Counted from the first letter of the stretch, positions 10,483-19,228 are shown. The stretch is DNA of 64,000 nt from Ancrocorticia sp047602305 (GCA_047602305.1 JASGHO010000001.1:1674001-1738000); one strand, 5' to 3'. Program-made: numbers and translations. Notes: generated by a model not told the origin, from the sequence alone.

Positions 10483-11582
10483 CAGTCCTCCGCGTTGGCC
10501 AGCCGTTCGGCCTCATCCATCGTGCGCGCCGATTCAATGAGCGGCTCGAGATTGCCAGCGAGGACATGATCGAGGTTGTACGCCTTGTACCCGGTGCGAT
10601 GGTCGGAGATGCGGTTCTCCGGGAAATTGTAGGTGCGGATGCGCTCCGAACGATCCACGGTGCGCACCTGGCTGCGGCGCAGCGCCGCATTCTCCTCAGC
10701 CTGCTGATCCAACTGGATCTGACGCAAGCGAGCGCGCAGCACACGCATGGCGGCCTCGCGATTCTGAATCTGGGACTTCTCGTCCTGCATCGACACCACC
10801 ACGCCGGTGGGAAGATGCGTGATGCGCACGGCCGAATCAGTGGTGTTCACCGACTGGCCGCCGGGACCGGAGGAACGATAGACGTCAATGCGCAGATCAT
10901 TATCGTTGATCTCCACCTCGCCCGGGTCATCCACCTCGGCAAACACCAGCACGCCGGCGGCCGAGGTGTGAATGCGGCCCTGGGATTCGGTGACAGGCAC
11001 GCGCTGCACGCGGTGCACGCCCGCCTCGTACTTGAGGTGAGCCCAGACGCCCTCGGCGGGATCCTCAATGGTTCCCTTGGTGCGGATGGCAAGCTGAATA
11101 TCCTTGTAGCCGCCCATGTCGGTGGAGGTGGCCGAAAGAACCTGCACGCTCCAGCCCTTGGACTCGGCGTAGCGCTCGTACATGCGCTCCAGATCGGCGG
11201 CGAACAGGGCGGATTCTTCGCCGCCCTCGCCAGCCTTGACCTCGACGATGGCATCGCGGGCGTCGTCCGGATCGCGCGAGATCAACACGTCACGCAGCTG
11301 CTCTGCGAGCTCTGCGAAGGTGGCCTCAAGCCCGGGAAGTTCCGGCTTGAACAACTCGGCATCCTCGCCGCCGTCCGCCACGATCTCCCGCGCCTCAGCC
11401 AAATCCTCTGCCGCGGACTTGTACTCGCGGTACACGCGCACCACGCGCCCCAGTTCCGCGTAGCGGCGCCCCAACGAACGCATCTTGTCCGGAGAACTGA
11501 GAACCTCAGGGGAGGACATCTCGCCCTCGATACGCTCGAACTCGGCCAACATCTGTTCGGCCAAATCGACCTGACTACTCAT
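10482..11582 (-). CDS. prfA: Peptide chain release factor 1
   Basis: 366-residue RF1, which terminates translation at UAA and UAG. The codon-recognition tripeptide is PVT at 196-198 (PxT is the RF1 class; RF2 has SPF), and the peptidyl-tRNA hydrolysis motif GGQ is at 241-243 in SSGPGGQSVNTTDS. The ATG at 11582 follows GGAGTGGAAC. It begins an operon-like chain prfA-prmC-tsaC-wecA with overlapping ends. Confidence 0.97.
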   Translation of the reverse strand: MSSQVDLAEQMLAEFERIEGEMSSPEVLSSPDKMRSLGRRYAELGRVVRVYREYKSAAEDLAEAREIVADGGEDAELFKPELPGLEATFAELAEQLRDVLISRDPDDARDAIVEVKAGEGGEESALFAADLERMYERYAESKGWSVQVLSATSTDMGGYKDIQLAIRTKGTIEDPAEGVWAHLKYEAGVHRVQRVPVTESQGRIHTSAAGVLVFAEVDDPGEVEINDNDLRIDVYRSSGPGGQSVNTTDSAVRITHLPTGVVVSMQDEKSQIQNREAAMRVLRARLRQIQLDQQAEENAALRRSQVRTVDRSERIRTYNFPENRISDHRTGYKAYNLDHVLAGNLEPLIESARTMDEAERLANAED

Positions 11583-11715
11583 GTTCCACTCCTTCGCGGG
11601 CTATCGGTCTGCCCACCGCACGTCATGCTCAACGATCTCGCGGTTGCCAACGGGAAGCCCGCTGGCCCCGCAATCAACCTTCGCCACAAAAGGGTGATCA
11701 ACCCATTTCATGGCA

Positions 11716-11746
11716 GACGCCGACACAGCTGCGCTGTGTCGGCGTC
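11716..11746 (-). terminator. Hairpin after rpmE
   Basis: A perfect 14-bp stem (GACGCCGACACAGC with its complement) closes on a 3-nt loop. It sits between the rpmE stop and prfA. No T-run follows on the minus strand, so it may be a Rho-assisted terminator or an mRNA-end stabiliser rather than a classical intrinsic terminator. Confidence 0.6.
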
Positions 11747-11761
11747 CCCAGAACCAGAAAA

Positions 11762-11974
11762 CTACTTCTTGCGCTTGCCGTAGCGAGCCTCGAAGCGAGC
11801 AACACGGCCGCCGGTATCGAGAATCTTCTGCTTGCCGGTGTAGAACGGGTGGCATGCATTGCAGACGTCCACGCGCAGCTCTTCACGAGGAAGGGTGGAG
11901 CGGGTGTCGAACTCGTTACCGCAGGTGCAGGTGACCTTCACGGCATGGTAATCAGGGTGAATTCCCTGCTTCAT
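11762..11974 (-). CDS. rpmE: 50S ribosomal protein bL31 (zinc form)
   Basis: 70-residue bL31 of the large ribosomal subunit. All four zinc ligands of the C+ form are present (CTCG near residues 16-18 and CNAC near 38-41, followed by HPFYTGKQ), so this is the zinc-binding version rather than the zinc-independent paralogue made under zinc starvation. The ATG at 11974 follows TCCAAGGAGAAATGCC, a strong Shine-Dalgarno; upstream in-frame codons are not needed. The basic tail (FEARYGKRKK) is typical. Confidence 0.97.
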   Translation of the reverse strand: MKQGIHPDYHAVKVTCTCGNEFDTRSTLPREELRVDVCNACHPFYTGKQKILDTGGRVARFEARYGKRKK

Positions 11975-12223
11975 GGCATTTCTCCTTGGATCGTTGTGCG
12001 CCCCGGGTCCAATCCGCAAGCCGCAGCGTATTGACGCCACGTGCTCTGCCCGTGTGGGGGCAACGAACCGGTGAACCGGAAGCCGACGAAATATTATGAC
12101 ACGCTCACTCCCGCGCCTGCCAGAGCAGGCCGCCGCGGGTGAGCAAGTGCACGCCACGCTTTGCCTTGTCGGAGGCGAGTGGCGGCAGGAACGACGCACA
12201 GACCGTCGTCGTACAAACGCGAT

Positions 12224-12281
12224 CAGGCCGCCGTCGTACGAAACAAACTATCGTCCGCAACAGGCCGCCGTCGTACGAAAC
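12224..12281. repeat. 21-bp perfect direct repeat
   Basis: Copies at 12224-12244 and 12261-12281 are identical over 21 bp and share the core GCCGCCGTCGTACGAAAC, at a spacing of 37 bp. A degenerate third copy is at 12199-12218. The core contains the palindrome GTAC and overlaps the abundant CCGTCGTC-type word of this genome. The function is unknown. Confidence 0.75.
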
Positions 12282-12298
12282 GGACCGCCGCAAAATCT

Positions 12299-12336
12299 GA
12301 GGCCGCGCCAACAGGTTGCCCCATCAGCGCGGCCTC
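12299..12336 (-). terminator. rho terminator
   Basis: GAGGCCGCGC and GCGCGGCCTC form a 10-bp stem with an 18-nt loop. On the minus strand it is followed by AGATTTTGCGG, a short T-run, immediately after the rho stop codon at 12345. Confidence 0.7.
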
Positions 12337-12344
12337 TCAAATTT

Positions 12345-14342
12345 CTACTGGCCCGAGGCCTGCATGGAACGCAGGACCGAGACCAGGAATTCGGCGTTGT
12401 TCTCCGTCTTGCGCAGGCTCCCGAGCAGGTAATCCGAGGCGTCGTTGACGTCCTTGGTGCCCAACGCGCGGCGCAACTGCCAGATGATCTTGAGTTCCTC
12501 TTGGCTGAAGAGCAGCTCCTCGCGGCGGGTGCCCGAGGCGTTGACGTCGATGGCCGGGAAAATACGACGATCGGCGAGCTGACGCGAGAGGCGCAGCTCC
12601 ATGTTGCCGGTTCCCTTGAACTCCTCGAAAATGACCTCGTCCATCTTGGAACCCGTCTCCACCAGCGCCGAAGCGATGATGGTGAGCGAGCCGCCATTTT
12701 CGATGTTGCGGGCCGCGCCGAAGAACTTCTTGGGCGGGTAGAGCGCACCGGCGTCCACGCCACCGGAAAGAATACGACCGGAGGCCGGGGCCGCCAGGTT
12801 GTAGGCACGCGAGAGGCGGGTGATGGAATCAAGAAGAACGACGACGTCCTGGCCCAGCTCCACCAGGCGCTTGGCACGCTCGATGGCCAGTTCCGCGACG
12901 ATCGTGTGATCTGAGGCCGGGCGGTCGAAGGTGGAGGCAATAACCTCGCCCTTGACCAGGCGCTTCATGTCCGTGACTTCCTCGGGGCGCTCGTCCACCA
13001 GAACCACCATGAGGTGCACCTGTGGATTATTTGCCGCGATCGCCATGGCAATCTGCTGCATCACCATCGTCTTGCCAGCCTTGGGCGGGGAGACGACGAG
13101 GCCACGCTGGCCCTTGCCAATCGGCGCCACCAGATCAATGGCGCGCGCGGTGAGAGCCTTCGAGCTCGTCTCCATGCGCAGCATTTCCTGCGGGTAGAGC
13201 GGGATCAGCTTGCCGAACTCCGGACGCTCCATGGAACGCTGCGGGTCAAGCGAATTAATCGAATCGACCTGAACGAGCGGATTGAGCTTCGGACCGAACT
13301 TGCGGTGCGGGCCGCGGCCGCGGTTGTTCTGGACGTTCTCGCGTTCGCTGCGCTGGCGCACGGCGCCCATGATGGCGTCGCCGCGGCGCAGGCCGTACTG
13401 CTTGACGATCTGCGGGGATACCGCGGCATCGTTGCTTCCGGGGAGGTAACCACCGGTACGCAGGAAGGCCTGGTTGCCTTCCACATCGAGGATGCCCGCT
13501 ACCGGGATGAGAACGTCGTCCTCGAGAGCCTCGGGGGCGTCGTCGCGCTGGTTATCGCGCTGGCGCGGGTTGCGGTTCTGATTATCGCGCTGGTTGTCGC
13601 GCTGGCCATCCCGCTGATTATCACGCTGGTTGTCGCGGCCGTTACGGCCCCGCTCGCGGCGGTTACGGCGGTTACGGCGGCCATTACCCTCGTCATCACC
13701 GGATTCAACCGAACGACGCTCGGCCGCTTCCCCGATGGCGTCAAGAGCAGCACGGCGATCCTCTGCGGACACATTATCGTTGCGCTCACGCTCATTGCGC
13801 GGGCCGCGAGTATTCTCGCGATTGGGGCGCCCCTGGCGCTCGCCGCGGCTCTGGCGATCCCCGCGCTGACGGCGAGGTGCCTCGTCCGAGCGGTCGGGAA
13901 GGACAATTTCATCGGGCGACGACGGCCGGTGGCCAGCGCGGTCAGGAGACTGAGTAGCCTCGACATCGCCGGATTCCTCCGCCTGCCCACGCTGCTTGCG
14001 AGCCGGACGCTCACGCTTACGCGAGGGAAGCTCGATATCAAGCGACCCCTGCTCAGTGTTAGCAGACTTTTCTACCTTGGCCGACTTCTTGTAGGAGGCA
14101 GACTTATTCGAGGATTCTGATTCCTGAGGGGAGCGCGCATCAGATTCGTTGTATTCTCCGCCGGCATCCTTGCTTTTCGGCGGGCGACCGCGCGTCGCAG
14201 GACCGCGGACTTCGCGGATAGCGGCAATGAGGTCTGCCTTGCGGGCCTTGGGGTCTACCTTAATACCCAGGCCTTGGGCGAGCTCTTTGAGCTCAGGCAG
14301 GCGCATCGTTGAGATAGCGCCACTCGTGCGAGATTCGCTCAC
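12345..14342 (-). CDS. rho: Transcription termination factor Rho with long disordered insert
   Basis: 665-residue hexameric RNA helicase that ends transcription. An N-terminal helical domain (about 1-45, MRLPELKELAQGLGIK) is followed by about 225 residues of low-complexity Arg/Asp/Asn/Gln/Gly-rich sequence, including DNQRD repeats at about 237-267. Then come the RNA-binding cold-shock fold (about 275-345) and the ATPase with SPPKAGKT at 418-425. The long insert is an actinobacterial trait known to bind RNA. The GTG at 14342 is chosen because AAGGAAGG lies 6 nt upstream; an extension to 14399 lacks such a site. Confidence 0.95.
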   Translation of the reverse strand: MSESRTSGAISTMRLPELKELAQGLGIKVDPKARKADLIAAIREVRGPATRGRPPKSKDAGGEYNESDARSPQESESSNKSASYKKSAKVEKSANTEQGSLDIELPSRKRERPARKQRGQAEESGDVEATQSPDRAGHRPSSPDEIVLPDRSDEAPRRQRGDRQSRGERQGRPNRENTRGPRNERERNDNVSAEDRRAALDAIGEAAERRSVESGDDEGNGRRNRRNRRERGRNGRDNQRDNQRDGQRDNQRDNQNRNPRQRDNQRDDAPEALEDDVLIPVAGILDVEGNQAFLRTGGYLPGSNDAAVSPQIVKQYGLRRGDAIMGAVRQRSERENVQNNRGRGPHRKFGPKLNPLVQVDSINSLDPQRSMERPEFGKLIPLYPQEMLRMETSSKALTARAIDLVAPIGKGQRGLVVSPPKAGKTMVMQQIAMAIAANNPQVHLMVVLVDERPEEVTDMKRLVKGEVIASTFDRPASDHTIVAELAIERAKRLVELGQDVVVLLDSITRLSRAYNLAAPASGRILSGGVDAGALYPPKKFFGAARNIENGGSLTIIASALVETGSKMDEVIFEEFKGTGNMELRLSRQLADRRIFPAIDVNASGTRREELLFSQEELKIIWQLRRALGTKDVNDASDYLLGSLRKTENNAEFLVSVLRSMQASGQ
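13546..13650. repeat. 12-15 bp codon repeats in the Rho insert
   Basis: Short imperfect units reading GTTGTCGCGCTG or GATTATCGCGCTG recur in this stretch; on the coding strand they specify DNQRD or DGQRD. They make the Rho insert locally periodic and prone to length change by slippage. Confidence 0.7.
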
Positions 14343-14385
14343 GAGGTTCCTTCCTTGCAAAGCTGAATAATCGAGCTTTACCTGT

Positions 14386-14409
14386 AGCCAGAAATACACT
14401 GGCTTTTTT
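14386..14409 (+). terminator. Intrinsic terminator on the antisense strand of the rho leader
   Basis: AGCCAG, a 7-nt loop and CTGGCT are followed by six T residues on the plus strand. It faces against rho transcription and no plus-strand gene lies upstream nearby, so it may stop antisense transcription coming from within rho. On the minus strand the same hairpin is preceded by A residues and would not terminate. Confidence 0.55.
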
Positions 14410-14608
14410 CTCAGGGATAAACAAACACGTGCGTCAAGGATCTGTGATCCATGGGCGTGTTTTGTGTTCGCCGGGGCATCTCATCCAGCTCCATTTAACT
14501 CGGAACTGTGCTCACCGGCACGTGTGTACTCTAGCAGCAACATATGCTTACGCGCACCATATTGTGACGTGATGTGGAAAACTTGGCGAGATCTCGCCGA
14601 AAAGTGAA

Positions 14609-14641
14609 CGGGCGGCTGTGGAAAAATTCCACAGCCGCCCG
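14609..14641 (-). terminator. hom-thrC-thrB operon terminator
   Basis: A perfect 15-bp stem starting CGGGCGGCTGTGGAA with a 3-nt A loop lies downstream of the thrB stop. On the minus strand it is followed within a few bases by CACTTTTC. Confidence 0.75.
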
Positions 14642-14706
14642 CGCTCATCACATATTGAGCTACACCCCGAGGATCACGCCGTGATCCATTGGCGGGACCT
14701 CGTAGC

Positions 14707-15624
14707 TTAGTGAACCGCATACGCTCCCGGTGCTGAGGCACCCGCCACCACCAAGAATCCTGCGGACTCCATGTGCTTCCGAGTGGGCTCATCGAGCTCG
14801 GCAAACACCAGCAGGGACGGGCCAGCGCCCGATACAACCGCTGGCCAACCGGCCTCGCGCAGCTCAGCCATGGCATCGGCCGAGGCACGCATGGAATCTG
14901 CACGATAATCCTGGTGCAGCTTCTCTTCGGTGGCCCGCAGCAAATACTCCGGGTGATGTTCCAAGGCCAGTACCAGCAACGCGGTCCGCGACGCATTAAA
15001 TGCGGCATCCCCCAGCGGTACCTGAGCCGGAAGCACCGAACGCGCCTTTTCCGTCAACAATTCGGTATCGGGAATCAACAACGTGGTGCGAATATTCTCG
15101 TGCACGGCGATCGGAACCGAGTGGGCGCCGTCGTCGTCAATCCAGGAAACAACTGCACCACCGAAAATCGCGGGCGCCGCATTATCCGGATGCCCCTCGA
15201 ACTCGGTAGCCAACTGAAGCAGGATGGACGAATCGAGCGCCTGCGGATCCTCAATCAACTCACGCGCGAGCAACAAACCGGCCACGGTAGCCGCGGCGGA
15301 CGAGCCCAGGCCGCGCCCCTGCAAAATGCCATTCTCGCAGGTCAGCTCCACACGCGGCTGCTGCGCGCCCACATAATTGAGGGCGTAGCGCAGCGCGCGC
15401 ACGATGAGATGCGACTCGTCAGTGGGCAGTACATCCGCCCCTTCTCCATGCACATGCACGAGAGCTGACGGCACATCGTCGCGACCGTCGGCAAGCGACC
15501 CGGTGACCTGCACCGAGACGTCATCCCACAGGTTGTGAGCCATGCCCATCGAATCAAATCCGGGCCCCAGGTTTCCCGAGGTGGCCGGAACGCGCACTCG
15601 CGCGGCAGAATGAACGATCTGCAT
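14707..15624 (-). CDS. thrB: Homoserine kinase
   Basis: 305-residue GHMP kinase that phosphorylates homoserine for threonine synthesis. The GHMP ATP motif is GRGLGSSAAATVAGLL (about residues 95-110), with the N-terminal VRVPATSGNLGPGFDSMG substrate region and a C-terminal GAGPSLLVFAE. The start is ATG 15624 in a TGATG junction with thrC. It is the third gene of hom-thrC-thrB. Confidence 0.96.
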   Translation of the reverse strand: MQIVHSAARVRVPATSGNLGPGFDSMGMAHNLWDDVSVQVTGSLADGRDDVPSALVHVHGEGADVLPTDESHLIVRALRYALNYVGAQQPRVELTCENGILQGRGLGSSAAATVAGLLLARELIEDPQALDSSILLQLATEFEGHPDNAAPAIFGGAVVSWIDDDGAHSVPIAVHENIRTTLLIPDTELLTEKARSVLPAQVPLGDAAFNASRTALLVLALEHHPEYLLRATEEKLHQDYRADSMRASADAMAELREAGWPAVVSGAGPSLLVFAELDEPTRKHMESAGFLVVAGASAPGAYAVH

Positions 15625-16724
15625 CACAGACCCAATGCGGCAGCGGCAGCTTCCAGCGTGGGGGCGATCGGGTTGATGTCCAGATCGCGCCCGCCCAGGG
15701 CGGTCGCCGTATCCTTGAGGCCGTTACCGGTGACGGTGCAGACGATGGTGGCCCCCTCGGGAACCTTGCCTTCCTCGGCAGCCTTGAGCAGGCCCGCAAT
15801 CGACGCGGCGGAACCCGGCTCGATGAACACACCGGCCTCAGCAGCCAAAATGGCCTGCGCTTCGAGGATCTTCTCGTCCGTCACGCGGTCGATCCAACCC
15901 TGCGAATTATCGCGAGCTTCCTCGGCGAACTTCCACGAGGCGGGGTTACCAATACGGATGGCGGTGGCGATCGTCTCCGGCTTCTCCACCGGGTGACCCA
16001 ACACCAACGGAGCAGAGCCCCAGGCCTGCACGCCCCACATCTGCGGAACCTTGGTGGACACAGCATCCAGGTGCAGCGCCGAATCGTCCATCGACGCCAA
16101 CGTGGTACGGCCCGCGTACTCGTTGTAACCCATCCAGTAGGCAGAAATATTGCCGGCATTGCCGACGGGAAGAACGTGAATATCCGGGGCATCGCCGAGG
16201 GCATCAACGATCTCGAAGGCGGCGGTCTTCTGGCCCTGCAGGCGGTACGGGTTCACCGAATTCACCAGCGCCACCGGGTAACGCTCGGTCAGCTCGCGCG
16301 TGATATTGAGGCAGTCGTCGAAATTGCCGTCAATGGCCACCAAGTGTGCGCCATGCACAATCGCCTGCGCCAGCTTGCCCGCCGCGATCTTGCCAGCGGG
16401 AAGAATCACGGCGCTCTGCAAGCCCGCGGCCACCGCGTAGGCGGCGGCCGAAGCCGAGGTGTTACCGGTAGAAGCGCAGGCCACAACCTTGGTATCGCTC
16501 TGCAACACCTGCGAAATCGCGGTGGTCATGCCGCGGTCCTTGAAGGAACCGGTGGGGTTCATGCCCTCAACCTTGACGTACACCGTCGCTCCGGTGCGGG
16601 CATCAAGCGCCTTCGCATGGACGAGCGGCGTGCCGCCCTCGCCAAGAGTGACCACGGGATCGGACTCCGTGAACGGCAGACGATCACGGTACTCGGGAAT
16701 GACACCTTGCCACTGGTGGGCCAT
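15624..16724 (-). CDS. thrC: Threonine synthase
   Basis: 366-residue PLP enzyme (fold type II) converting O-phosphohomoserine to threonine. The PLP lysine is in the NPTGSFKDRGMT motif (about residue 60), and the phosphate-binding loop with GNAGNIS is present. The length is typical of the short bacterial/actinobacterial class. Its start overlaps the hom stop as TGATG, indicating coupled translation. Confidence 0.96.
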   Translation of the reverse strand: MAHQWQGVIPEYRDRLPFTESDPVVTLGEGGTPLVHAKALDARTGATVYVKVEGMNPTGSFKDRGMTTAISQVLQSDTKVVACASTGNTSASAAAYAVAAGLQSAVILPAGKIAAGKLAQAIVHGAHLVAIDGNFDDCLNITRELTERYPVALVNSVNPYRLQGQKTAAFEIVDALGDAPDIHVLPVGNAGNISAYWMGYNEYAGRTTLASMDDSALHLDAVSTKVPQMWGVQAWGSAPLVLGHPVEKPETIATAIRIGNPASWKFAEEARDNSQGWIDRVTDEKILEAQAILAAEAGVFIEPGSAASIAGLLKAAEEGKVPEGATIVCTVTGNGLKDTATALGGRDLDINPIAPTLEAAAAALGL

Positions 16725-18019
16725 CAGGACTCCTCTACTCGGATAACTCGCCGCACTCCGGCGATAAATTCAGAATTGCGCAGGGCGCTGATCGTGGCGT
16801 TCAGATCCGCCTGGCTGGCCGCATGCGTGGTAACGCGCAGAGTGCAGGTGGGGCGATCGCCATGACGCTTACCGCGAGGATTCTCCTGCGCCACTGCGCT
16901 AATGGACACGTTGTTCTGTGCGAACACGGCGGTCACCGCCGTCAGCACACCAATCTTGTCCTCAACGGACAACTCGATCCGGAAACGCGAGATTGACTGA
17001 TCGGCACTCAGCACCGGCAGGTCAGCATAAATCAATTCGCGCGGAGCATGGCCGCCCTCGACAATATGGCCCGCAGCAGCCACAACATCGGACAGCACAG
17101 CGGAAGCGGTGGGCGCACCGCCCGCACCGCGACCATAGAACATCAGGCGATCAGCGGCCTCGGCCTCAATGACCACCGCGTTGAACGGACCATGCACGGC
17201 CGCAAGCGGATGATCAAGCGGAATCAGCGTGGGAGCAACCGAGGCTTCGATACCCTCGTCGCGGCGCTTCGCCGTCGCAATCAACTTCACCACGTAACCA
17301 CCGGCCGTAGCCGCAGCAATATCGTCCGCGGTGATATCGCGGATACCGTGCACATGCACGTCCTCCAACGCCACCCGCGAGTGGAACGCGAGGGAAGCAA
17401 GAATCGCGCACTTGGCGGCGGCGTCCAAGCCATCCACGTCCGCCGACGGATCCGCCTCCGCGTACCCCAAGCGCTGTGCCTCCGCCAGAACCTCGTCAAA
17501 CCCGAGACCCTTGGTGGTCATCTCATCAAGAATGTAATTCGTGGTGCCGTTGACGATGCCCAGCACCGCCGTGATGCGGTCACCCGCAAGCGCCTCACGC
17601 AGGCCGTACACAATCGGCACCGCGCCGGCAACAGCAGCTTCGTAATACAGGTCGACGTCGGCACGCGCCGCCGCCTCATACAACTCCGGCCCATGCGCCG
17701 CCAGAAGAGCCTTGTTGCCCGTCACCACAGAAGCGCCCTTCGTGAAGGCTTCCAAAATCAGGGTACGGGCCGGCTCGATTCCGCCGATGAGCTCAATGAC
17801 GATGTCCGCCTGAGCGATAAGTCCCGAGGCATCCTCGGTGAGCAACGCCCGGTCAATAGCAGGATCTCGCGGAACACTCGCATCCCGCACCGCAATACCA
17901 ACGAGATTGAGCCAAGCCCCAGCTCGCGCGGTCAGATCCGCCGCCTGCTCCTGGAGAAGGCGCGCGACCTGGGTACCCACAGTCCCGCATCCCAACAGAG
18001 CAACTCTCACATCTTCCAC
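16724..18019 (-). CDS. hom: Homoserine dehydrogenase
   Basis: 431-residue NAD(P)-dependent enzyme reducing aspartate semialdehyde to homoserine, at the branch point to threonine and methionine. The Rossmann motif ALLGCGTVGTQVARLL is at about 6-21, the catalytic region includes GIVNGTTNYIL and EADPSADVDGLDAAAK, and a C-terminal ACT domain (about 350-430) suggests threonine feedback. The GTG at 18019 follows AAAGGAGAGCCT; the longer frame up to 18397 runs into the aroD region and is not favoured. It leads the hom-thrC-thrB operon. Confidence 0.96.
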   Translation of the reverse strand: MEDVRVALLGCGTVGTQVARLLQEQAADLTARAGAWLNLVGIAVRDASVPRDPAIDRALLTEDASGLIAQADIVIELIGGIEPARTLILEAFTKGASVVTGNKALLAAHGPELYEAAARADVDLYYEAAVAGAVPIVYGLREALAGDRITAVLGIVNGTTNYILDEMTTKGLGFDEVLAEAQRLGYAEADPSADVDGLDAAAKCAILASLAFHSRVALEDVHVHGIRDITADDIAAATAGGYVVKLIATAKRRDEGIEASVAPTLIPLDHPLAAVHGPFNAVVIEAEAADRLMFYGRGAGGAPTASAVLSDVVAAAGHIVEGGHAPRELIYADLPVLSADQSISRFRIELSVEDKIGVLTAVTAVFAQNNVSISAVAQENPRGKRHGDRPTCTLRVTTHAASQADLNATISALRNSEFIAGVRRVIRVEES

Positions 18020-18109
18020 AGGCTCTCCTTTCAGACCATCCAAGGGTACCGGGATTTGCTCGAGCCACACCGAATCGTCCGCAAGCACACAGCGGCGAGA
18101 GGCCGCCTG

Positions 18110-18138
18110 GGTGACGTGATGCTTACGGTGACGTGATG
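18110..18138. promoter_or_regulatory. 12-bp direct repeat upstream of hom
   Basis: GGTGACGTGATG occurs at 18110-18121 and 18127-18138, a spacing of 17 bp, in the divergent hom/aroD promoter region. The same TGACGTGATG word recurs at 14565-14574, downstream of thrB and within the gap that also holds the rho leader. It may be an operator; no known regulator is assigned. Confidence 0.4.
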
Positions 18139-18286
18139 GCCCTGGTGACACGGCACTACGTTTGGCGAGGACGCCGTCGTCGTCACATAAGCTGCCACGA
18201 ACCCCGACATCACGTCCCGCCCCAATCGGTACTACCATCGTGGGGACAGCACTCCCTTCATGGAGCACACCGGACCAAGGACAACC

Positions 18287-19111
18287 ATGCACAGCTTCAG
18301 CGGAATCACCCTGGGCGAAGGCGGCACCAAAATCATCGTGCCCATCACCCCCCGCAACCTGCACGAACTTGAGGAGCAGGCGCTCGCCGTGGGGCATCTG
18401 CGCATCGAGGACCGCAAGGGTCGGGCGCTCGCGTTCGAAACCAGCGGGATGGAAGGCTCGGTTCCCACCTTCGACGCCGACATCCTCGAATGGCGCATCG
18501 ATTTCTACGACGACGGCGACCCGGCCTCACTTCTGCACGCTGCCGCCATTTTGCGCTCCCGCACCCCGCTGCCCATTCTGGCCACTTTCCGGACCAAGCC
18601 CGAAGGCGGGGAACGCGATATTGCCACCCCGGAGTATGTGCGGCTGCTGTCCGGGATCGCGGCAAGCGGCTCCGTGGCAGGGATTGATGTGGAAATGTCG
18701 CGCGGAGCAGACGCCGTGGAAAAGATCATTCGCGCCGCTCACTCGGCCGGAGTGAGCGTTGTGGCTTCCGCGCATTTCTTCACCTCCACGCCGGAGCGTG
18801 GGGAGTTGGTTGCGCTGTTGCGGTCCATGGAGGAGGCCGGGGCGGATGTGGCGAAGGTCGCCTGTATGCCCTCCGATCCGGGCGACGCCCTGACGCTGCT
18901 CCAGGCCACCTGGGAGGCGTCGCAGCAGATGAACATTCCGCTCATCACCATGGCGATGGGGCAGGTCGGGGCGGTGACGCGCGCCGTTGGCAGGCTCTTT
19001 GGGTCCGCGGCAACCTTTGCCACCGTGGGTGCGGCCTCGGCGCCCGGGCAGGTGCCGGTGGATGAGCTCAAGCCGGTGCTTGAGGCGCTGGACCGCTTCT
19101 CCGGGCGCTAA
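18287..19111 (+). CDS. aroD: 3-dehydroquinate dehydratase, type I
   Basis: 274-residue type I enzyme of the shikimate pathway, forming 3-dehydroshikimate through a Schiff base. The catalytic set is visible: EWRID (about residue 67), His in VVASAHFF (about 160) and Lys in ADVAKVACM (about 188). The ATG at 18287 follows CCAAGGACAACC. It is on the plus strand between hom and lysA, in an otherwise minus-strand conserved block, and is not next to other aro genes. Confidence 0.93.
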   Translation: MHSFSGITLGEGGTKIIVPITPRNLHELEEQALAVGHLRIEDRKGRALAFETSGMEGSVPTFDADILEWRIDFYDDGDPASLLHAAAILRSRTPLPILATFRTKPEGGERDIATPEYVRLLSGIAASGSVAGIDVEMSRGADAVEKIIRAAHSAGVSVVASAHFFTSTPERGELVALLRSMEEAGADVAKVACMPSDPGDALTLLQATWEASQQMNIPLITMAMGQVGAVTRAVGRLFGSAATFATVGAASAPGQVPVDELKPVLEALDRFSGR

Positions 19112-19228
19112 CTCGGTTCTTCTCGTGCCGCGCCGTCGTCGCTGTTCGATGCACGGCCATGCTACCCACCCACAGCACCCTCACCGGGCGCTAGCCCCGA
19201 TCCCACCATCCAAAGAATTGAGGGAAAC

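Larger units (their letters stand above)
11975..12344. other. Gap between rho and rpmE: direct repeats and rho terminator
   Basis: This 370-bp stretch has no gene I can support. It holds the rpmE leader (11975-12090), a small GCCTG/CAGGC hairpin near 12117-12133, a 21-bp direct repeat and the rho terminator (both listed separately). A 68-codon minus-strand reading frame at 12105-12311 runs through the repeats, has no Shine-Dalgarno and looks random. Confidence 0.6.
14343..14706. other. Gap between thrB and rho: rho leader and thrB 3' end
   Basis: 364 bp without a protein gene. The right-hand part of the rho leader (14343-14540) contains TTGACG and AT-rich promoter-like sequence on the minus strand, and a hairpin whose opposite strand reads as an intrinsic terminator. 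The left-hand part of the gap near thrB has the thrB terminator, a perfect palindrome GGCGAGATCTCGCC (14585-14598) and a TGACGTGATG box (14565-14574). Confidence 0.55.

Noticed and set aside
12105..12311. 68-codon minus-strand frame between rpmE and rho
   Set aside because: It is made largely of the direct repeats and the rho terminator and has no translation signals.
13014..14120. Plus-strand 368-codon frame opposite rho
   Set aside because: Antisense of the Rho ATPase and its repeat insert; the hydrophobic-looking stretch is a reading of the DNQRD repeats on the wrong strand.
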